Source: Marinobacter gudaonensis (GTDB taxonomy: Bacteria > Pseudomonadota > Gammaproteobacteria > Pseudomonadales > Oleiphilaceae). From it: a DNA stretch of 64,000 bases. Made by a program: the position numbers and the translations under genes. Position 1 is the stretch's first letter, and each line of letters begins with the position of its first letter. Of the stretch, positions 8,822 to 18,019 are shown piece by piece. The notes under the pieces are model-generated. The model searched no databases. It worked only from the letters and a program-made list of their open reading frames with translations, and was not told where the DNA came from. The stretch spans positions 372,001 through 436,000 of the forward strand of contig NZ_FOYV01000001.1 of NCBI RefSeq assembly GCF_900115175.1. The letters are read 5' to 3'.

Positions 8822-10708
8822 TCAGACCCGGAATCTGGATGCGTTCTGGTTCAGGGCCGTGCCGATCCGTTCAATTTGTCCGCTGTAAACATCGTTCTCG
8901 CTGGCAGCCGCTGCCGCTTCCTGTCCCTGGTCGGCAATACGCGTAATCGAGGCGTTGAGCTCTTCGGTCACCGAGGTCTGTTCCTCGGATGCCGTCGCGA
9001 TTTGCGAGGTCATCTGGCTGATGGAGCTAATGGCCTCGGCAATACGGTTGAGCGCGTCCATGGCGTCCTGAGCTTTCTCCATGCTGACGTTGGAGACCGC
9101 CGTTGACGCTTTCATGACTTCAACCGCATCGTTGGCGCCCTTCTGCAGGCGCTCGATCATGTTGTTGATCTCTTCGGTGCTGGACTGGGTGCGCTGGGCG
9201 AGGTTGCGTACCTCGTCCGCCACCACCGCAAAGCCGCGGCCCGCCTCTCCTGCCCGGGCCGCCTCGATCGCGGCGTTCAGGGCCAGCAGGTTGGTCTGCT
9301 CGGCGATTCCCTGAATGACTTCGAGAACGGAGGTGATGGACGTGACGTCCCGCCCCAGCGTGTCGATGACCTCAGCCGCTGCGTTGACCTCCTGAGACAG
9401 CTTTTGCACGGCATCGCGGGAGGCAGCGACGGTCTCCAGGGAGGCACGGCTGTCCTCGTCCGCTGTATTCGCGGCGTCGGCGGTCTGCTGGGCGTTCTGG
9501 GCGATCTCACCCGCCGCAGCGGACATTTCATTGATCGCGGTCGCTACCATGTCAATTTCAGCCTGCTGGCTTTCCACACTGGAACGGCTGCTGCTTGCGG
9601 TTTCGCGAAGGGACACCACATTCTCGCCCAGCTCGGCGCTGCCCCGCTGCACGTCGCGCACCACCGTCTGGATATTCTCGACGAACTGATTGAAGCTGCG
9701 CGCCAGCTGGCCGAATTCATCGCTGGCGCTGGCATCGAGGCGCTGGGTCAGATCGGCGTCGCCGCTGCCGATATCAGCCATGGCGCCGTTCAGTCGGCGC
9801 ACCGGCGCCATCAGAACCTTGATGCCGAAATGCAGGAGAACCAGTGATACGATCAGACCGATCACGGCCATCACCAGCCCGGTCAGGCGGGCGCTTTGCA
9901 CCGGAGCATGGATCTTGTCGGCGTTCACGAAGGTGCCGAGGTACCATTCCACACCCCGGGCCTCACTGATGGCATGAAAGCTTGCTTCCCACTGGCCATC
10001 GTCGGAAGCATATTCGTGTTCCCGGCCGTCAAGGTTCGGCTGCCCGCCAATCAGCTGGGCAATATTCTTGCCAACCAGCTCCTGCCGGGGGTGGAACAAT
10101 ACCGTGCCCTCACCGTTAATGAGCGCCGCGTAACCGGTCTCCGCCAGGGTCACCGTGGACAGGGTCTTTGCAATGGCACCCAGGCCGATATCGGCGCCCG
10201 CAACACCTTCGTAATCACCACGCTTCACCGGTGCCAGGGTGGAGATGATCATGTCGCCGGTACTGGCGTCCTGATATGGCTCGGTGAAAGAGGCACTGCC
10301 CAGCGCCATGGCTTTCTGGTACCAGGGCCGTTTTCTCGGATCGTAGTCCGCAGGCAGCGTCGCGTTGTCCTCCGGTGACTTCATCAGCATGTAGCCGTCG
10401 GTTCGGCCCACGTAGACATCCCGGAAACCCCCGCCGGTGGTCATGGCCTGCAGGATCACGCGGGCCTGCTCATCATTTTCGGCCTGTTCCAGCGCCGTGG
10501 CAGTTGCTTCCGTCATTTTCAGCCGGGTATTGAGCCACTGCGCGATACTGGACGTACTCTGCTGCACGGTATCGTCAATCAACGCTTCTACATAGGTTTC
10601 GGTGGTGTTCTGGAGGCGAAGATCCCCGGAGAGTGTGAAAGCACCCATTACCAGCAACAGCAGGATACCGAAGGCGGTCAGGAGCTTTTGCCCGAATGTC
10701 ATTTGCAC
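8822..10708 (-). CDS. Methyl-accepting chemotaxis protein with dCache domain, amino-acid type
   Basis: This 628-residue transmembrane chemoreceptor has TM1 at about 9-27, a periplasmic dCache (double PDC) sensor to about 275, TM2 at about 280-302, a HAMP domain, and the signalling domain with the canonical hairpin tip [19 protein letters not shown]. In the sensor, YDPRKRPWY (Tyr122, Arg127, Trp129, Tyr130), Asp147 in PYQD and Asp173 in GADI match the ligand-contact set described for amino-acid-binding dCache domains such as PctA, including spacing. I therefore predict an L-amino-acid (or related amine) receptor, subject to test. No C-terminal CheR-tethering pentapeptide is visible. Probably monocistronic. 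Confidence 0.92.
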   Translation of the reverse strand: MQMTFGQKLLTAFGILLLLVMGAFTLSGDLRLQNTTETYVEALIDDTVQQSTSSIAQWLNTRLKMTEATATALEQAENDEQARVILQAMTTGGGFRDVYVGRTDGYMLMKSPEDNATLPADYDPRKRPWYQKAMALGSASFTEPYQDASTGDMIISTLAPVKRGDYEGVAGADIGLGAIAKTLSTVTLAETGYAALINGEGTVLFHPRQELVGKNIAQLIGGQPNLDGREHEYASDDGQWEASFHAISEARGVEWYLGTFVNADKIHAPVQSARLTGLVMAVIGLIVSLVLLHFGIKVLMAPVRRLNGAMADIGSGDADLTQRLDASASDEFGQLARSFNQFVENIQTVVRDVQRGSAELGENVVSLRETASSSRSSVESQQAEIDMVATAINEMSAAAGEIAQNAQQTADAANTADEDSRASLETVAASRDAVQKLSQEVNAAAEVIDTLGRDVTSITSVLEVIQGIAEQTNLLALNAAIEAARAGEAGRGFAVVADEVRNLAQRTQSSTEEINNMIERLQKGANDAVEVMKASTAVSNVSMEKAQDAMDALNRIAEAISSISQMTSQIATASEEQTSVTEELNASITRIADQGQEAAAAASENDVYSGQIERIGTALNQNASRFRV

Positions 10709-10859
10709 AGTCGTGTCCTCTGGAATATGTCCTGATATTAATCAATATCTGTTTCGGCCCGTGATGCGAAGTCTTTAGCGGCTTCTGTTAAACTTCTTGA
10801 GTATTGGCGGGTTTCAGCCTTTTGTCCTCTTCTCACAAAACCGACGGGAGCCGAACTGA

Positions 10860-12380
10860 ATGGCGCACGAAGAACTGCACCTCAACCTGCGAAATCTCAG
10901 GCTCGACGACTACGAACAGCTTCAGGTTCTGATGGACCGCGTGTACGACGACATCGGCGGAGCCTGGCCCAAAGACACCATCAAGGCCCTGGTAGAGCAG
11001 TTTCCAGACGGTCAGATCTGTATTGAGGAGAGCGGCCAGCTGGTGGCCGTGGCGCTTACTGTGTGTGTGAAATACGAGCGCTTCAGTAACCCCCACACCT
11101 ACGACGACCTGATCCTGCGCAACGAGAAGATCTGGCACAACGCCAACGGCGACTCCCTCTATGGCCTGGATGTCTTCATCCATCCTGAATACCGGGGGTA
11201 CCGCCTCGGTCGCCGTCTGTACGAGGCCCGCAAAGAGCTGTGCCGCTCCATGAATCTGCGCGCCATTCTGGCCGGCGGGCGAATCCCCAACTATTTCAAG
11301 TACGCCGATCAATACACCCCGGCGGAGTACATCCAGCGGGTAGACCGCAAAGAGATTTACGATCCCATCCTGAGCTTCCAGCTCTCGAACGATTTCCAGG
11401 TGACCCGGCTGATGCATAAGTACCTGCCGGAAGATGAGAAGTCTCTTGGTTACGCCACATTGCTGGAATGGCGGAATATCCTGTATACGCCGCCCTCTCC
11501 CGTGCTCAGCGTCAAGAAAACCCAGGTGCGCCTGGGCGCCGTTCAATGGCAGATGCGGGAATTCACCTCCGTGGAAGAGGTACTCAAACAGGTCGAGTAC
11601 TTTGTGGATGCGCTGTCTGACTACAAGAGTGACTTCGCCCTCTTCCCGGAGTTTTTCAATGCGCCACTGATGGGCCTGACCGACCAGCTGGACCAGACCC
11701 GGGCGATTCGATTCCTGGCGGGCTTTACCCAGCAGTTCCGGGAAGAAATGTCTGAAATGGCGGTCAGTTACAACATCAACATCATCACCGGCTCCATGCC
11801 CCTGATCGAGAACGACCGGGTATACAACGTCTCCTACCTGTGTCACCGGGATGGCCGCGTCGACGAGCAGCGCAAGATTCACATCACGCCCCACGAGCGC
11901 CGCGACTGGGTTATCGAAGGGGGCAACCATTTCCAGGTGTTCGACACCGACGCCGGCCGTGTGGCCATCATGATCTGCTACGACATCGAGTTTCCGGAGC
12001 TGGGCCGAATTGCGGCCAGCCAGGACGTGGATGTGATCATGGTGCCGTTCTGGACAGATACCAAAAACGGTTATCTGCGGGTTCGCCACTGCGCCCAGGC
12101 CCGGGCCATCGAGAACGAATGCTATGTGGTCATCACGGGCAGTGTCGGGAACCTGCCCAAGGTCGAAAACCTCGACGTACAGTATGCCCAGTCGTCGGTC
12201 TTCTCGCCGTCGGATTTCGCCTTCCCGCACGATGCGGTCATGGCGGAAACCACACCCAATACCGAGATGATCATGTTCTCGGACATGGATCTGGAGAAAC
12301 TCAAACTGGTACGAAACGAAGGTTCTGTCACCAACCTGAAAGATCGTCGGGTTGATATGTACGAACTCAAGACGAAATAA
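10860..12380 (+). CDS. GNAT acetyltransferase / carbon-nitrogen hydrolase fusion
   Basis: This is a 506-residue two-domain cytosolic enzyme. Residues 1 to about 200 form a GNAT domain (GLDVFIHPEYRGYRLGRRLYE, acetyl-CoA-binding loop). Residues 222-480 form a nitrilase-superfamily amidohydrolase with the catalytic triad Glu264 (FPEFF), Lys339 (RKIHITPHE) and Cys373 (MICYDIEFPE). The same domain order is known from B. subtilis YhcX and relatives, whose substrates are not established; a role in amide hydrolysis coupled to N-acylation is inference. Start ATG 10860 follows GGGAG by 8 bases. It stands alone, divergent from the chemoreceptor gene. Confidence 0.9.
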   Translation: MAHEELHLNLRNLRLDDYEQLQVLMDRVYDDIGGAWPKDTIKALVEQFPDGQICIEESGQLVAVALTVCVKYERFSNPHTYDDLILRNEKIWHNANGDSLYGLDVFIHPEYRGYRLGRRLYEARKELCRSMNLRAILAGGRIPNYFKYADQYTPAEYIQRVDRKEIYDPILSFQLSNDFQVTRLMHKYLPEDEKSLGYATLLEWRNILYTPPSPVLSVKKTQVRLGAVQWQMREFTSVEEVLKQVEYFVDALSDYKSDFALFPEFFNAPLMGLTDQLDQTRAIRFLAGFTQQFREEMSEMAVSYNINIITGSMPLIENDRVYNVSYLCHRDGRVDEQRKIHITPHERRDWVIEGGNHFQVFDTDAGRVAIMICYDIEFPELGRIAASQDVDVIMVPFWTDTKNGYLRVRHCAQARAIENECYVVITGSVGNLPKVENLDVQYAQSSVFSPSDFAFPHDAVMAETTPNTEMIMFSDMDLEKLKLVRNEGSVTNLKDRRVDMYELKTK

Positions 12381-12485
12381 CGCGATCCGTACGGCAGGCA
12401 TCTGAAAAACTGCGTTAGGGGTCGCCGGTATGGCACTGACGGCGTTGCAAAAGCGGAAGTCCGTGTCTATTGTTTAACCAATATC

Positions 12486-12512
12486 CAGCCTGTCCTCCCA
12501 ATGGGCAGGCTG
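12486..12512 (+). repeat. Hairpin in the leader of the PilZ-like gene
   Basis: CAGCCTG (12486-12492) and CAGGCTG (12506-12512) form a 7-bp stem that can be extended inward by two or three pairs. It lies 36 bases before the chosen ATG and would be in the 5' untranslated leader. No T-run follows, so it does not look like a terminator. Function unknown. Confidence 0.45.
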
Positions 12513-12547
12513 CAGTGGATACGGACATCTTCAGAGAAACAGAATTC

Positions 12548-12946
12548 ATGAACGAAGCGTTACCAGACCTGGTCGCCCGCTTTCGGGTCAAGCAGGGACT
12601 GTTCCGTAAGGAAACAGTGGAAGCGGCCCTGTATGAATTGGACGGCTACGGTTGTGTGATGAAAACCGACAAGTTATTTAATCCGGGAGACACAGTGCTG
12701 CTGGATCTGGTCATGGATATGCCCTTTGACGAGATTCGGGCTGAAAACCTGTCCGGGCTCGTCACGGAACGCAGAAAGCACTGTAGCAACTTTTTCTATT
12801 CCATTGATTTCGTGGAGTCCGATCCGAACGGTACCTCTTCCGCATCGGAAAAACTGCGCAGGATCCGGGAAGTCCTCTCGAAAAAGCAGTCCCTGAAGTC
12901 ACGTCGTTCCTCAGGCTCCGTTTCCGGTTTTCGGCAAATGGCCTGA
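12548..12946 (+). CDS. PilZ-like domain protein
   Basis: This 132-residue soluble protein has the general shape of a PilZ domain: beta-rich segments ELDGYGCVMKTDKLFNPGD and TVLLDLVMDMPFD, then ENLSGLVTERRKHCSNFFYSIDFVE. In PilZ proteins c-di-GMP is bound by an RxxxR and a (D/N)xSxxG motif. Neither is present in clean form here, so ligand binding is doubtful. The tail is basic and serine-rich. I start at ATG 12548; a TTG at 12470 would add 26 residues of unconvincing sequence. It precedes the coiled-coil gene by 38 bases on the same strand. Family assignment is tentative. Confidence 0.55.
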   Translation: MNEALPDLVARFRVKQGLFRKETVEAALYELDGYGCVMKTDKLFNPGDTVLLDLVMDMPFDEIRAENLSGLVTERRKHCSNFFYSIDFVESDPNGTSSASEKLRRIREVLSKKQSLKSRRSSGSVSGFRQMA

Positions 12947-12984
12947 TTCTGCACCGTTGAACCCTGTCCGCAAGGAGACATTCC

Positions 12985-13710
12985 ATGGCGAAGAAAGCCA
13001 AGCAGAGCGTTGACAAGATTGTCAAAAAGGTGAACAAGGAATTCGAAAAAACGTCGTCACAGATTGAAAACCTGGTGAATGACGCCCTGAAGCAGTTCGA
13101 CAGCCTGCAGAATCAGGTGCAGGAGCCTGTGCGCAAGCTGCTCAAGGAAATCGACGAGCTGCGCGACCGGGAGATGAAGCGATTCCACGAGGAGTTCGAG
13201 CGTCGTCTGAACGAATTCCACGAGCTGCAGAGCAACATTCTTGAGCGGCTCGGGGTGGCATCGAAAGAGGCCGGCGACGAGGTGAAGAAACTCTCCGATG
13301 AGGCCAGCCAGCAAGCCAGAACCGCCGCTCGGAAAACCGCACCGGCCAAAACCGCCAAGGCACCAGCCAAGGCCAAGGCTTCAACCAGTACCAAAGCGCC
13401 CGCCAAGGCAAAAGCGGCGACCAAATCGAAAGCCGCGACCAAATCCGCTGCGAAAAAGCCGGCCGCCAAAACCAGCAAGGCTGCTGCCAGCAAGACCTCC
13501 GGGGCCAAGGCTGCGAAGCCGGTCAACAAGAGCGACCTCACCCTGGTGAAAGGCATCGGCCCTGCCACCGCCAAGAAAATGAATGACGCAGGCATTACCT
13601 CCATTGATCAGATCGCCAATCCGTCTGCGGAAGATCAGGAAAAGCTGAAAGCGTTCTCAAACGTGAAGGGATACAGCCAATTTACCGTTGAAGCCAAGAA
13701 AATTATCTGA
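12985..13710 (+). CDS. Phasin/AlgP-like protein: coiled coil, Lys-Ala repeat tail and helix-hairpin-helix domain
   Basis: This 241-residue protein has three parts. Residues 1-110 are a charged helical coiled coil resembling phasins (KKVNKEFEKTSSQIENLV). Residues about 111-180 are a histone-H1/AlgP-like low-complexity stretch built from Lys-Ala-Pro units (AKTAKAPAKAKA). The C-terminus (about 182-241) is a DUF4332/HhH-type fold with VKGIGPATAKKMNDAGI. PhaF-type phasins and AlgP combine the first two parts and bind DNA through the tail; the extra HhH supports nucleic-acid contact. Strong AAGGAGA site before ATG 12985. Its TGA overlaps the ATG of the selD fusion, suggesting translational coupling. 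No PHA gene is nearby, so granule association is not implied. Confidence 0.75.
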   Translation: MAKKAKQSVDKIVKKVNKEFEKTSSQIENLVNDALKQFDSLQNQVQEPVRKLLKEIDELRDREMKRFHEEFERRLNEFHELQSNILERLGVASKEAGDEVKKLSDEASQQARTAARKTAPAKTAKAPAKAKASTSTKAPAKAKAATKSKAATKSAAKKPAAKTSKAAASKTSGAKAAKPVNKSDLTLVKGIGPATAKKMNDAGITSIDQIANPSAEDQEKLKAFSNVKGYSQFTVEAKKII

Positions 13711-15986
13711 TGCGAACGCCTGACCAGCCTGTATTACGGGACATTGTCCTGATTGGCGGCGGGCACAGCCACGTCGGGGTACTGAAACGGTTCGCCATGA
13801 ACCCGGTTCCCGGCGTGCGCCTGACGCTCATCTGCCGTGACACCCATACCCCCTACTCCGGCATGTTGCCGGGCTACGTGGCCGGCCACTACAGCTACGA
13901 TGACGTCCATATCGACCTGAGCCGCCTGGCGGAATACGCGGGCGCACGGTTCTACCGTGCCGAAGCCATTGGTATCGATCGAAACCGAAAGCGCGTGATC
14001 TGCCGCGGCCGGCCCGATGTGCCCTACGACATCCTTTCCATCAATATCGGGTCATCGCCGCGGGTGAACGAAGTGGAAGGTGCTGCAGACCATGCGGTCC
14101 CGGTAAAGCCCATCACCGGTTTCAACAGTCGCTGGCTGGCCTTGCTTTCGCGTATCGAGAATCACGACGGCCCGCTCTCGGTAGCCGTGGTGGGCGCGGG
14201 AGCCGGTGGCGTTGAGCTTACCCTGGCCATGCAATACCGCCTTCGGAAAGAACTGAAACAACGTGGTAAAGACCCTGACCAGCTGCACTTTCACCTGTTT
14301 GATGCCGCTAATGAGATTTTGCCCACTCACAACCCCAAGGTACGGGAAGTCTTCCGCAAAACGCTGTCAGAGCGCGGTGTGAAACTGCATCTGGGTGCGC
14401 CCGTCTCGAGGGTTGAGGCAGGTGTTCTGGTCACCGAATCCGGCGAGACCCTGCAAACCGACGAAGTGCTCTGGGTTACCCGAGCCGGGGGGCCGGAGTG
14501 GCTCAAGGCCACCGGGCTGGCTCTGGATGACGGCCTGTTCCTGCGTGTGCGGGATACCCTTCAGGTGGAAAACGACGACAGTATTTTTGCCGCCGGTGAC
14601 ATCGCCAATGTGATCAATCACCCCCGGGAGAAAGCCGGTGTGTTTGCGGTTCGTCAGGGCCCGCCGCTGGCAGACAACCTCAAGCGCCTCGCAACCGGCA
14701 AATCGCCAAGGGATTTCCTTCCTCAGAAGAAGTGGCTTGCCCTGATCAGCACTGGCGACCGTTATGCGGTGGCATCCCGGGGCGAGACGGCTTTTGACGG
14801 CGCCTGGGTTTGGCGCTGGAAAGACTGGATTGATCGCCGGTTCATGAAGAAATTCAACGATCTTCCGCCCATGGAAGAGTCGTCTTCTTTGCCGGATACC
14901 GCAGCCGCCCAGACCCCGGAGGAAGCCTCCCAGGCGATCTCGGCTGTCGCCATGCGCTGTGGCGGGTGCGGCGCCAAGGTAGGCAGCACGGTACTGTCCC
15001 GGGCCCTGGGTGAACTCAAACCCATCGAGCGCGACGACATTCTCATAGGACTGCACGCTCCCGATGATGCCGCCGTGCTGAAGGTTCCGCCCGGCAAGGC
15101 GGTGGTGCACACCGTGGATTTCTTCCGCGCCTTCATCGACGACCCCTACGTGTTCGGCCGGGTGGCCGCCAATCACAGCCTGGGTGATGTGTTCGCCATG
15201 GGTGCTGAGGCGCAGAGTGCCACGGCGGTGGCCACCGTGCCCTACGGCATCGAGTCCAAGGTTGAAGACGTGGTGTATCAGATGATGTCTGGTGCGGTGG
15301 AGGTCCTCAACGAGGCCGGATGCGCACTGGTGGGTGGGCACACCGGCGAAGGCAAGGAACTGGCTCTCGGGTTTGCGGTGAACGGACTGATCGATCCCGA
15401 CGAGGTCATGAGCAAGGGTGGCCTGAAACCCGGCGATACGCTCATCCTCACCAAGCCAATTGGCACCGGTACCCTGTTTGCTGCCCATGCCCGTCTTGCC
15501 GCCAAGGGCCGGTGGATTGATGCGGCCCTCGCCTCTATGGTCCAGTCCAACAAAGCGGCTGCCGTGTGCCTGCGCAAGTACGGTTCCAGAGCCTGTACCG
15601 ACGTCACTGGCTTTGGCCTGCTGGGTCACCTGGTGGAGATGACCAAACCCTCGGGCGTGGACGCCGAGCTGGATCTCTCGGCCATTCCGGTTCTGCCCGG
15701 CGCGGAGGAAACCGCGGCCGCAGGCATACTGAGTTCGCTCCAGCCGGCCAATATCCGGTTGCGCCGTGGTATTCGCGATCAGGAGAAATGGGTGAATCAT
15801 CCGCGCTACCCCCTGATCTTCGATCCCCAGACCGCCGGCGGACTTCTGGCCAGTGTGTCGGCGGATCAGGCCGAGGCGTGCGTGCGGGAACTGCGGTCTC
15901 TGGGTTATCCCCACACGGCCATTATCGGCCGGGTCATGGCCCAGGATGAATCGGGGCCCATCGAACCGATTGCCCTTCGGGATTAA
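13710..15986 (+). CDS. selD: NADH-dehydrogenase-like FAD oxidoreductase fused to selenophosphate synthase (SelD)
   Basis: This is a 758-residue fusion. Residues 1-390 are a pyridine-nucleotide/FAD oxidoreductase of NDH-2 type: FAD motif LIGGGHSHVGVL, second Rossmann motif VVGAGAGGVELTLAM and FAAGDIANV. Residues from about 405 are selenide, water dikinase, which makes selenophosphate from selenide and ATP. The active site reads MRCGGCGAKVG. Cys420 and Lys423 line up with the essential Cys17 and Lys20 of E. coli SelD; the dispensable second cysteine is Ala422. Metal/ATP loops HAPDDAAVL and GGHTGEG are present. There is no in-frame TGA, so it is not itself a selenoprotein. The fusion is known in several bacteria, where the oxidoreductase half is thought to supply or control the selenide redox state. 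Start overlaps the previous stop. Confidence 0.95.
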   Translation: MRTPDQPVLRDIVLIGGGHSHVGVLKRFAMNPVPGVRLTLICRDTHTPYSGMLPGYVAGHYSYDDVHIDLSRLAEYAGARFYRAEAIGIDRNRKRVICRGRPDVPYDILSINIGSSPRVNEVEGAADHAVPVKPITGFNSRWLALLSRIENHDGPLSVAVVGAGAGGVELTLAMQYRLRKELKQRGKDPDQLHFHLFDAANEILPTHNPKVREVFRKTLSERGVKLHLGAPVSRVEAGVLVTESGETLQTDEVLWVTRAGGPEWLKATGLALDDGLFLRVRDTLQVENDDSIFAAGDIANVINHPREKAGVFAVRQGPPLADNLKRLATGKSPRDFLPQKKWLALISTGDRYAVASRGETAFDGAWVWRWKDWIDRRFMKKFNDLPPMEESSSLPDTAAAQTPEEASQAISAVAMRCGGCGAKVGSTVLSRALGELKPIERDDILIGLHAPDDAAVLKVPPGKAVVHTVDFFRAFIDDPYVFGRVAANHSLGDVFAMGAEAQSATAVATVPYGIESKVEDVVYQMMSGAVEVLNEAGCALVGGHTGEGKELALGFAVNGLIDPDEVMSKGGLKPGDTLILTKPIGTGTLFAAHARLAAKGRWIDAALASMVQSNKAAAVCLRKYGSRACTDVTGFGLLGHLVEMTKPSGVDAELDLSAIPVLPGAEETAAAGILSSLQPANIRLRRGIRDQEKWVNHPRYPLIFDPQTAGGLLASVSADQAEACVRELRSLGYPHTAIIGRVMAQDESGPIEPIALRD

Positions 15987-16969
15987 CTCCGCTGTGAACG
16001 GCGCTGGACGGCAAGGGCCAGCGCCTGTTCCAGTGAGGCCTGTTCCCGCTCCGGCGTGAAACGATGGGCCAGCCGGGAGACGGCGTTTTTCAGGCAGTCA
16101 AGGAATTCAGGGTCGGTTTCTGCGCGGTTGAGCAGGTCAGCCAGTGCGCGTTCATTCTGAACCGGGAAATAACCGGGATAATCTGCTCCCAACAACCCAA
16201 GGTTGCCCGGAATATCGGAGGCAATCACCGGCAAACCGGCGCGGCAGGCCTCGGACACCACATTGGCGCCGCCTTCCATTACCGAACTGATGACCATTAC
16301 CTGGCTGCTTGCCATCAGCTGTCGGGTCTGCGCCTGATCCAGCTCGCCCAGCCAGCGGAAGCGGTGGTTTTCCCTCATTTCCCGCTCGGCCATGGCCTGC
16401 CACTGTTCGTCGTGAGGTTTTCCGGCGCAGAACACCCGAATACGGGACTCCGGGGGCAGCAGCCTTGATGCGCAGGCGGCCCGCAGGGAGTCTTTCTCTT
16501 CCCGCAGGTGCCCGATGACGCACACGTTGAAGCCGGCACTTGCCACCTCCGCTTGTGGGGTCGGTAAGTTTTCAGGGCCCGCAGCAGACTGGTACAGGGT
16601 TACCAGCTTGTCGGAGAACTCAGCGGGGATGTCGTCTGCCAACCGATCATGGAGCCCGATGAGGGCGTCGGCCTCCGCCATGGAGTATCGGGTGTCTTCC
16701 GGGTACTCCCGCTGGTGACGATAGATGTCGGTGCCCGTGAGGGCTACGATCAGTGGCCGATCGGGCCACGATGACCGGAAACGTCGAATTGCTGCCACAC
16801 TGCGCCAGGCGTGGAGGGCGATGAAGGCGTCGCAAGGCTCCCCGGCATATTCAGTGACCACGGTCACCCGGTGGCCCGCCCTTTGCAGCAACCACTGCCA
16901 GCGTTCAGCGGTGGCCCGATTGCCGGCTCTTGAACCCGGCTTCGCTGGTGTGATCATGATGATGTGCAT
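15983..16969 (-). CDS. senB: SenB-type selenosugar synthase (GT4-like glycosyltransferase, TIGR04348 family)
   Basis: This 328-residue GT-B glycosyltransferase matches the SenB/TIGR04348 family along its whole length as I recall it: TPAKPGSRAGNRATAERW at the N-terminus, ALTGTDIYRHQREYPEDT, VIGHLREEKDSLRAA, and the donor-site block SSVMEGGANVVSEACRAG followed by GNLGLLGADYPGYFPV. SenB joins selenophosphate to a UDP-sugar to form a selenosugar (shown for selenoneine biosynthesis in Variovorax). The gene is convergent with the selD fusion (4-base overlap) and divergent from the predicted selenate transporter, which supports a selenium role. SenA, which would finish selenoneine, is not in this window. 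Product chemistry here is therefore open. Confidence 0.88.
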   Translation of the reverse strand: MHIIMITPAKPGSRAGNRATAERWQWLLQRAGHRVTVVTEYAGEPCDAFIALHAWRSVAAIRRFRSSWPDRPLIVALTGTDIYRHQREYPEDTRYSMAEADALIGLHDRLADDIPAEFSDKLVTLYQSAAGPENLPTPQAEVASAGFNVCVIGHLREEKDSLRAACASRLLPPESRIRVFCAGKPHDEQWQAMAEREMRENHRFRWLGELDQAQTRQLMASSQVMVISSVMEGGANVVSEACRAGLPVIASDIPGNLGLLGADYPGYFPVQNERALADLLNRAETDPEFLDCLKNAVSRLAHRFTPEREQASLEQALALAVQRRSQRS

Positions 16970-17061
16970 CGCGCTCGCCCGGAGAAAAATTTCCTTCGAT
17001 CAGTAAGATGGCCCTGAGCCAATCAAACCTGCAAATCGTATAGCTGTTCAGAGTTAACGTA

Positions 17062-17099
17062 AATCAAGGTATCCTCCTCGATACCAGTAAGCGTTGATT
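17062..17099. promoter_or_regulatory. Nested inverted repeat between senB and the selenate transporter
   Basis: Inner arms GGTATC (17068-17073) and GATACC (17080-17085) are separated by six bases. Outer arms AATCAA (17062-17067) and TTGATT (17094-17099) are also exact complements, with eight unpaired bases on the right. The element sits in the 174-base divergent promoter region, 45 bases before the transporter ATG. TTGATT could double as a -35 box. It may be an operator for a shared regulator; no regulator gene is adjacent. Confidence 0.45.
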
Positions 17100-17143
17100 C
17101 TCAACGATGTCCATTCAAATTCTCTGGTAATCAAGGAACGCAC

Positions 17144-18019
17144 ATGGCCTCCAATCTTATACGGAAATTGATGATTTCCAGCCTTTTCTGCTTCACTGCG
17201 GCTTCCGCCTCCGCGGAAACCTTCGTTTTTACCGCCATTCCCGATGAAGACGAGACCAAGCTCGTGGAGCGGTTCCGGGGTGTTGCGGACTATCTGGAAG
17301 GTGAACTGAACGTGGATGTTCGATACATCCCCGTCAAATCCTATGCCGCCGCCGTCTCGGCTTTCCGGAATAACCAGGTGCAGCTGGCGTGGTTCGGCGG
17401 ACTTTCCGGCGTACAGGCGCGGCGGCTGGTTCCCGGCTCCGAAGCCATTGCCCAGGGCGTAGAAGACGAGGCCTTCCAGACCTACTTCATTGCCAATACC
17501 AGCACCGGCATTGAGCCTGCGGGCGAACTGGCGGAACTGGAATCCGACCTCAAGGGCAAGACCTTTACCTTTGGCTCCAAGGGGTCCACGTCTGGCCGCC
17601 TGATGCCCGAGTTTTACATCCGCGAAGTGTTCGGCCAGCAGCCGGAGGACTTTTTCAGCCGGGTCGGCTTCAGTGGCAACCATACCCGCACCTTGCGGCT
17701 GGTGGAAGCAGGAACCTACGAGGTGGGCGCCCTGAACTTCCAGGTTTGGGAGAAAGAACTCGAAGATGGCAACATCGATACCGACGCCGTTAAGGTGATC
17801 TGGGAAACCCCTCCCTACCCCGATTACCAGTGGACCATCCGTGGCGATGTGGATGAGCGGTTTGGCGAAGGGTTCAAGCAGCGGGTTACCGAAGCCCTTC
17901 TGAACCTTGACGACCCTGCCCTGCTCGAGAGTTTCCCGCGGTCTGGCTTTATTCCCGCCTCGAACGACGACTATGAGCCGATTCGCCGGACAGCGGAAGA
18001 GATCGGAATCCTGGACTGA
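17144..18019 (+). CDS. Putative selenate ABC transporter, periplasmic binding protein (PhnD family)
   Basis: This 291-residue exported protein has a signal peptide MISSLFCFTAASASA with AxA cleavage. It belongs to the PhnD/phosphonate-binding superfamily, in the subgroup annotated as putative selenate-binding because it travels with selD: FTAIPDEDETKLVERF, IPVKSYAAAVSAFRNNQVQL, AWFGGLSGVQARR and FTFGSKGSTSGRLMPE. It should capture a tetrahedral oxyanion and hand it to the downstream permease. Ribosome site AAGGAA lies before ATG 17144. Its TGA overlaps the ATG of the ATPase gene. Substrate is inferred from family and context, not from residues; phosphonate or phosphite remain possible. Confidence 0.85.
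   Translation: MASNLIRKLMISSLFCFTAASASAETFVFTAIPDEDETKLVERFRGVADYLEGELNVDVRYIPVKSYAAAVSAFRNNQVQLAWFGGLSGVQARRLVPGSEAIAQGVEDEAFQTYFIANTSTGIEPAGELAELESDLKGKTFTFGSKGSTSGRLMPEFYIREVFGQQPEDFFSRVGFSGNHTRTLRLVEAGTYEVGALNFQVWEKELEDGNIDTDAVKVIWETPPYPDYQWTIRGDVDERFGEGFKQRVTEALLNLDDPALLESFPRSGFIPASNDDYEPIRRTAEEIGILD

Noticed and set aside
13330..13530. Repeat-rich stretch resembling a tandem or CRISPR-like array
   Set aside because: It encodes the Lys-Ala-Pro tail of the HhH protein in frame; no regular repeat-spacer structure is present.
14367..15914. Minus-strand open frame of about 515 codons inside the selD fusion
   Set aside because: Antisense shadow of a clear enzyme; no ribosome site or family.
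13710..15986. SelD fusion as a selenoprotein with in-frame TGA
   Set aside because: The frame has no internal TGA; the active-site position is an ordinary Cys codon (TGC).
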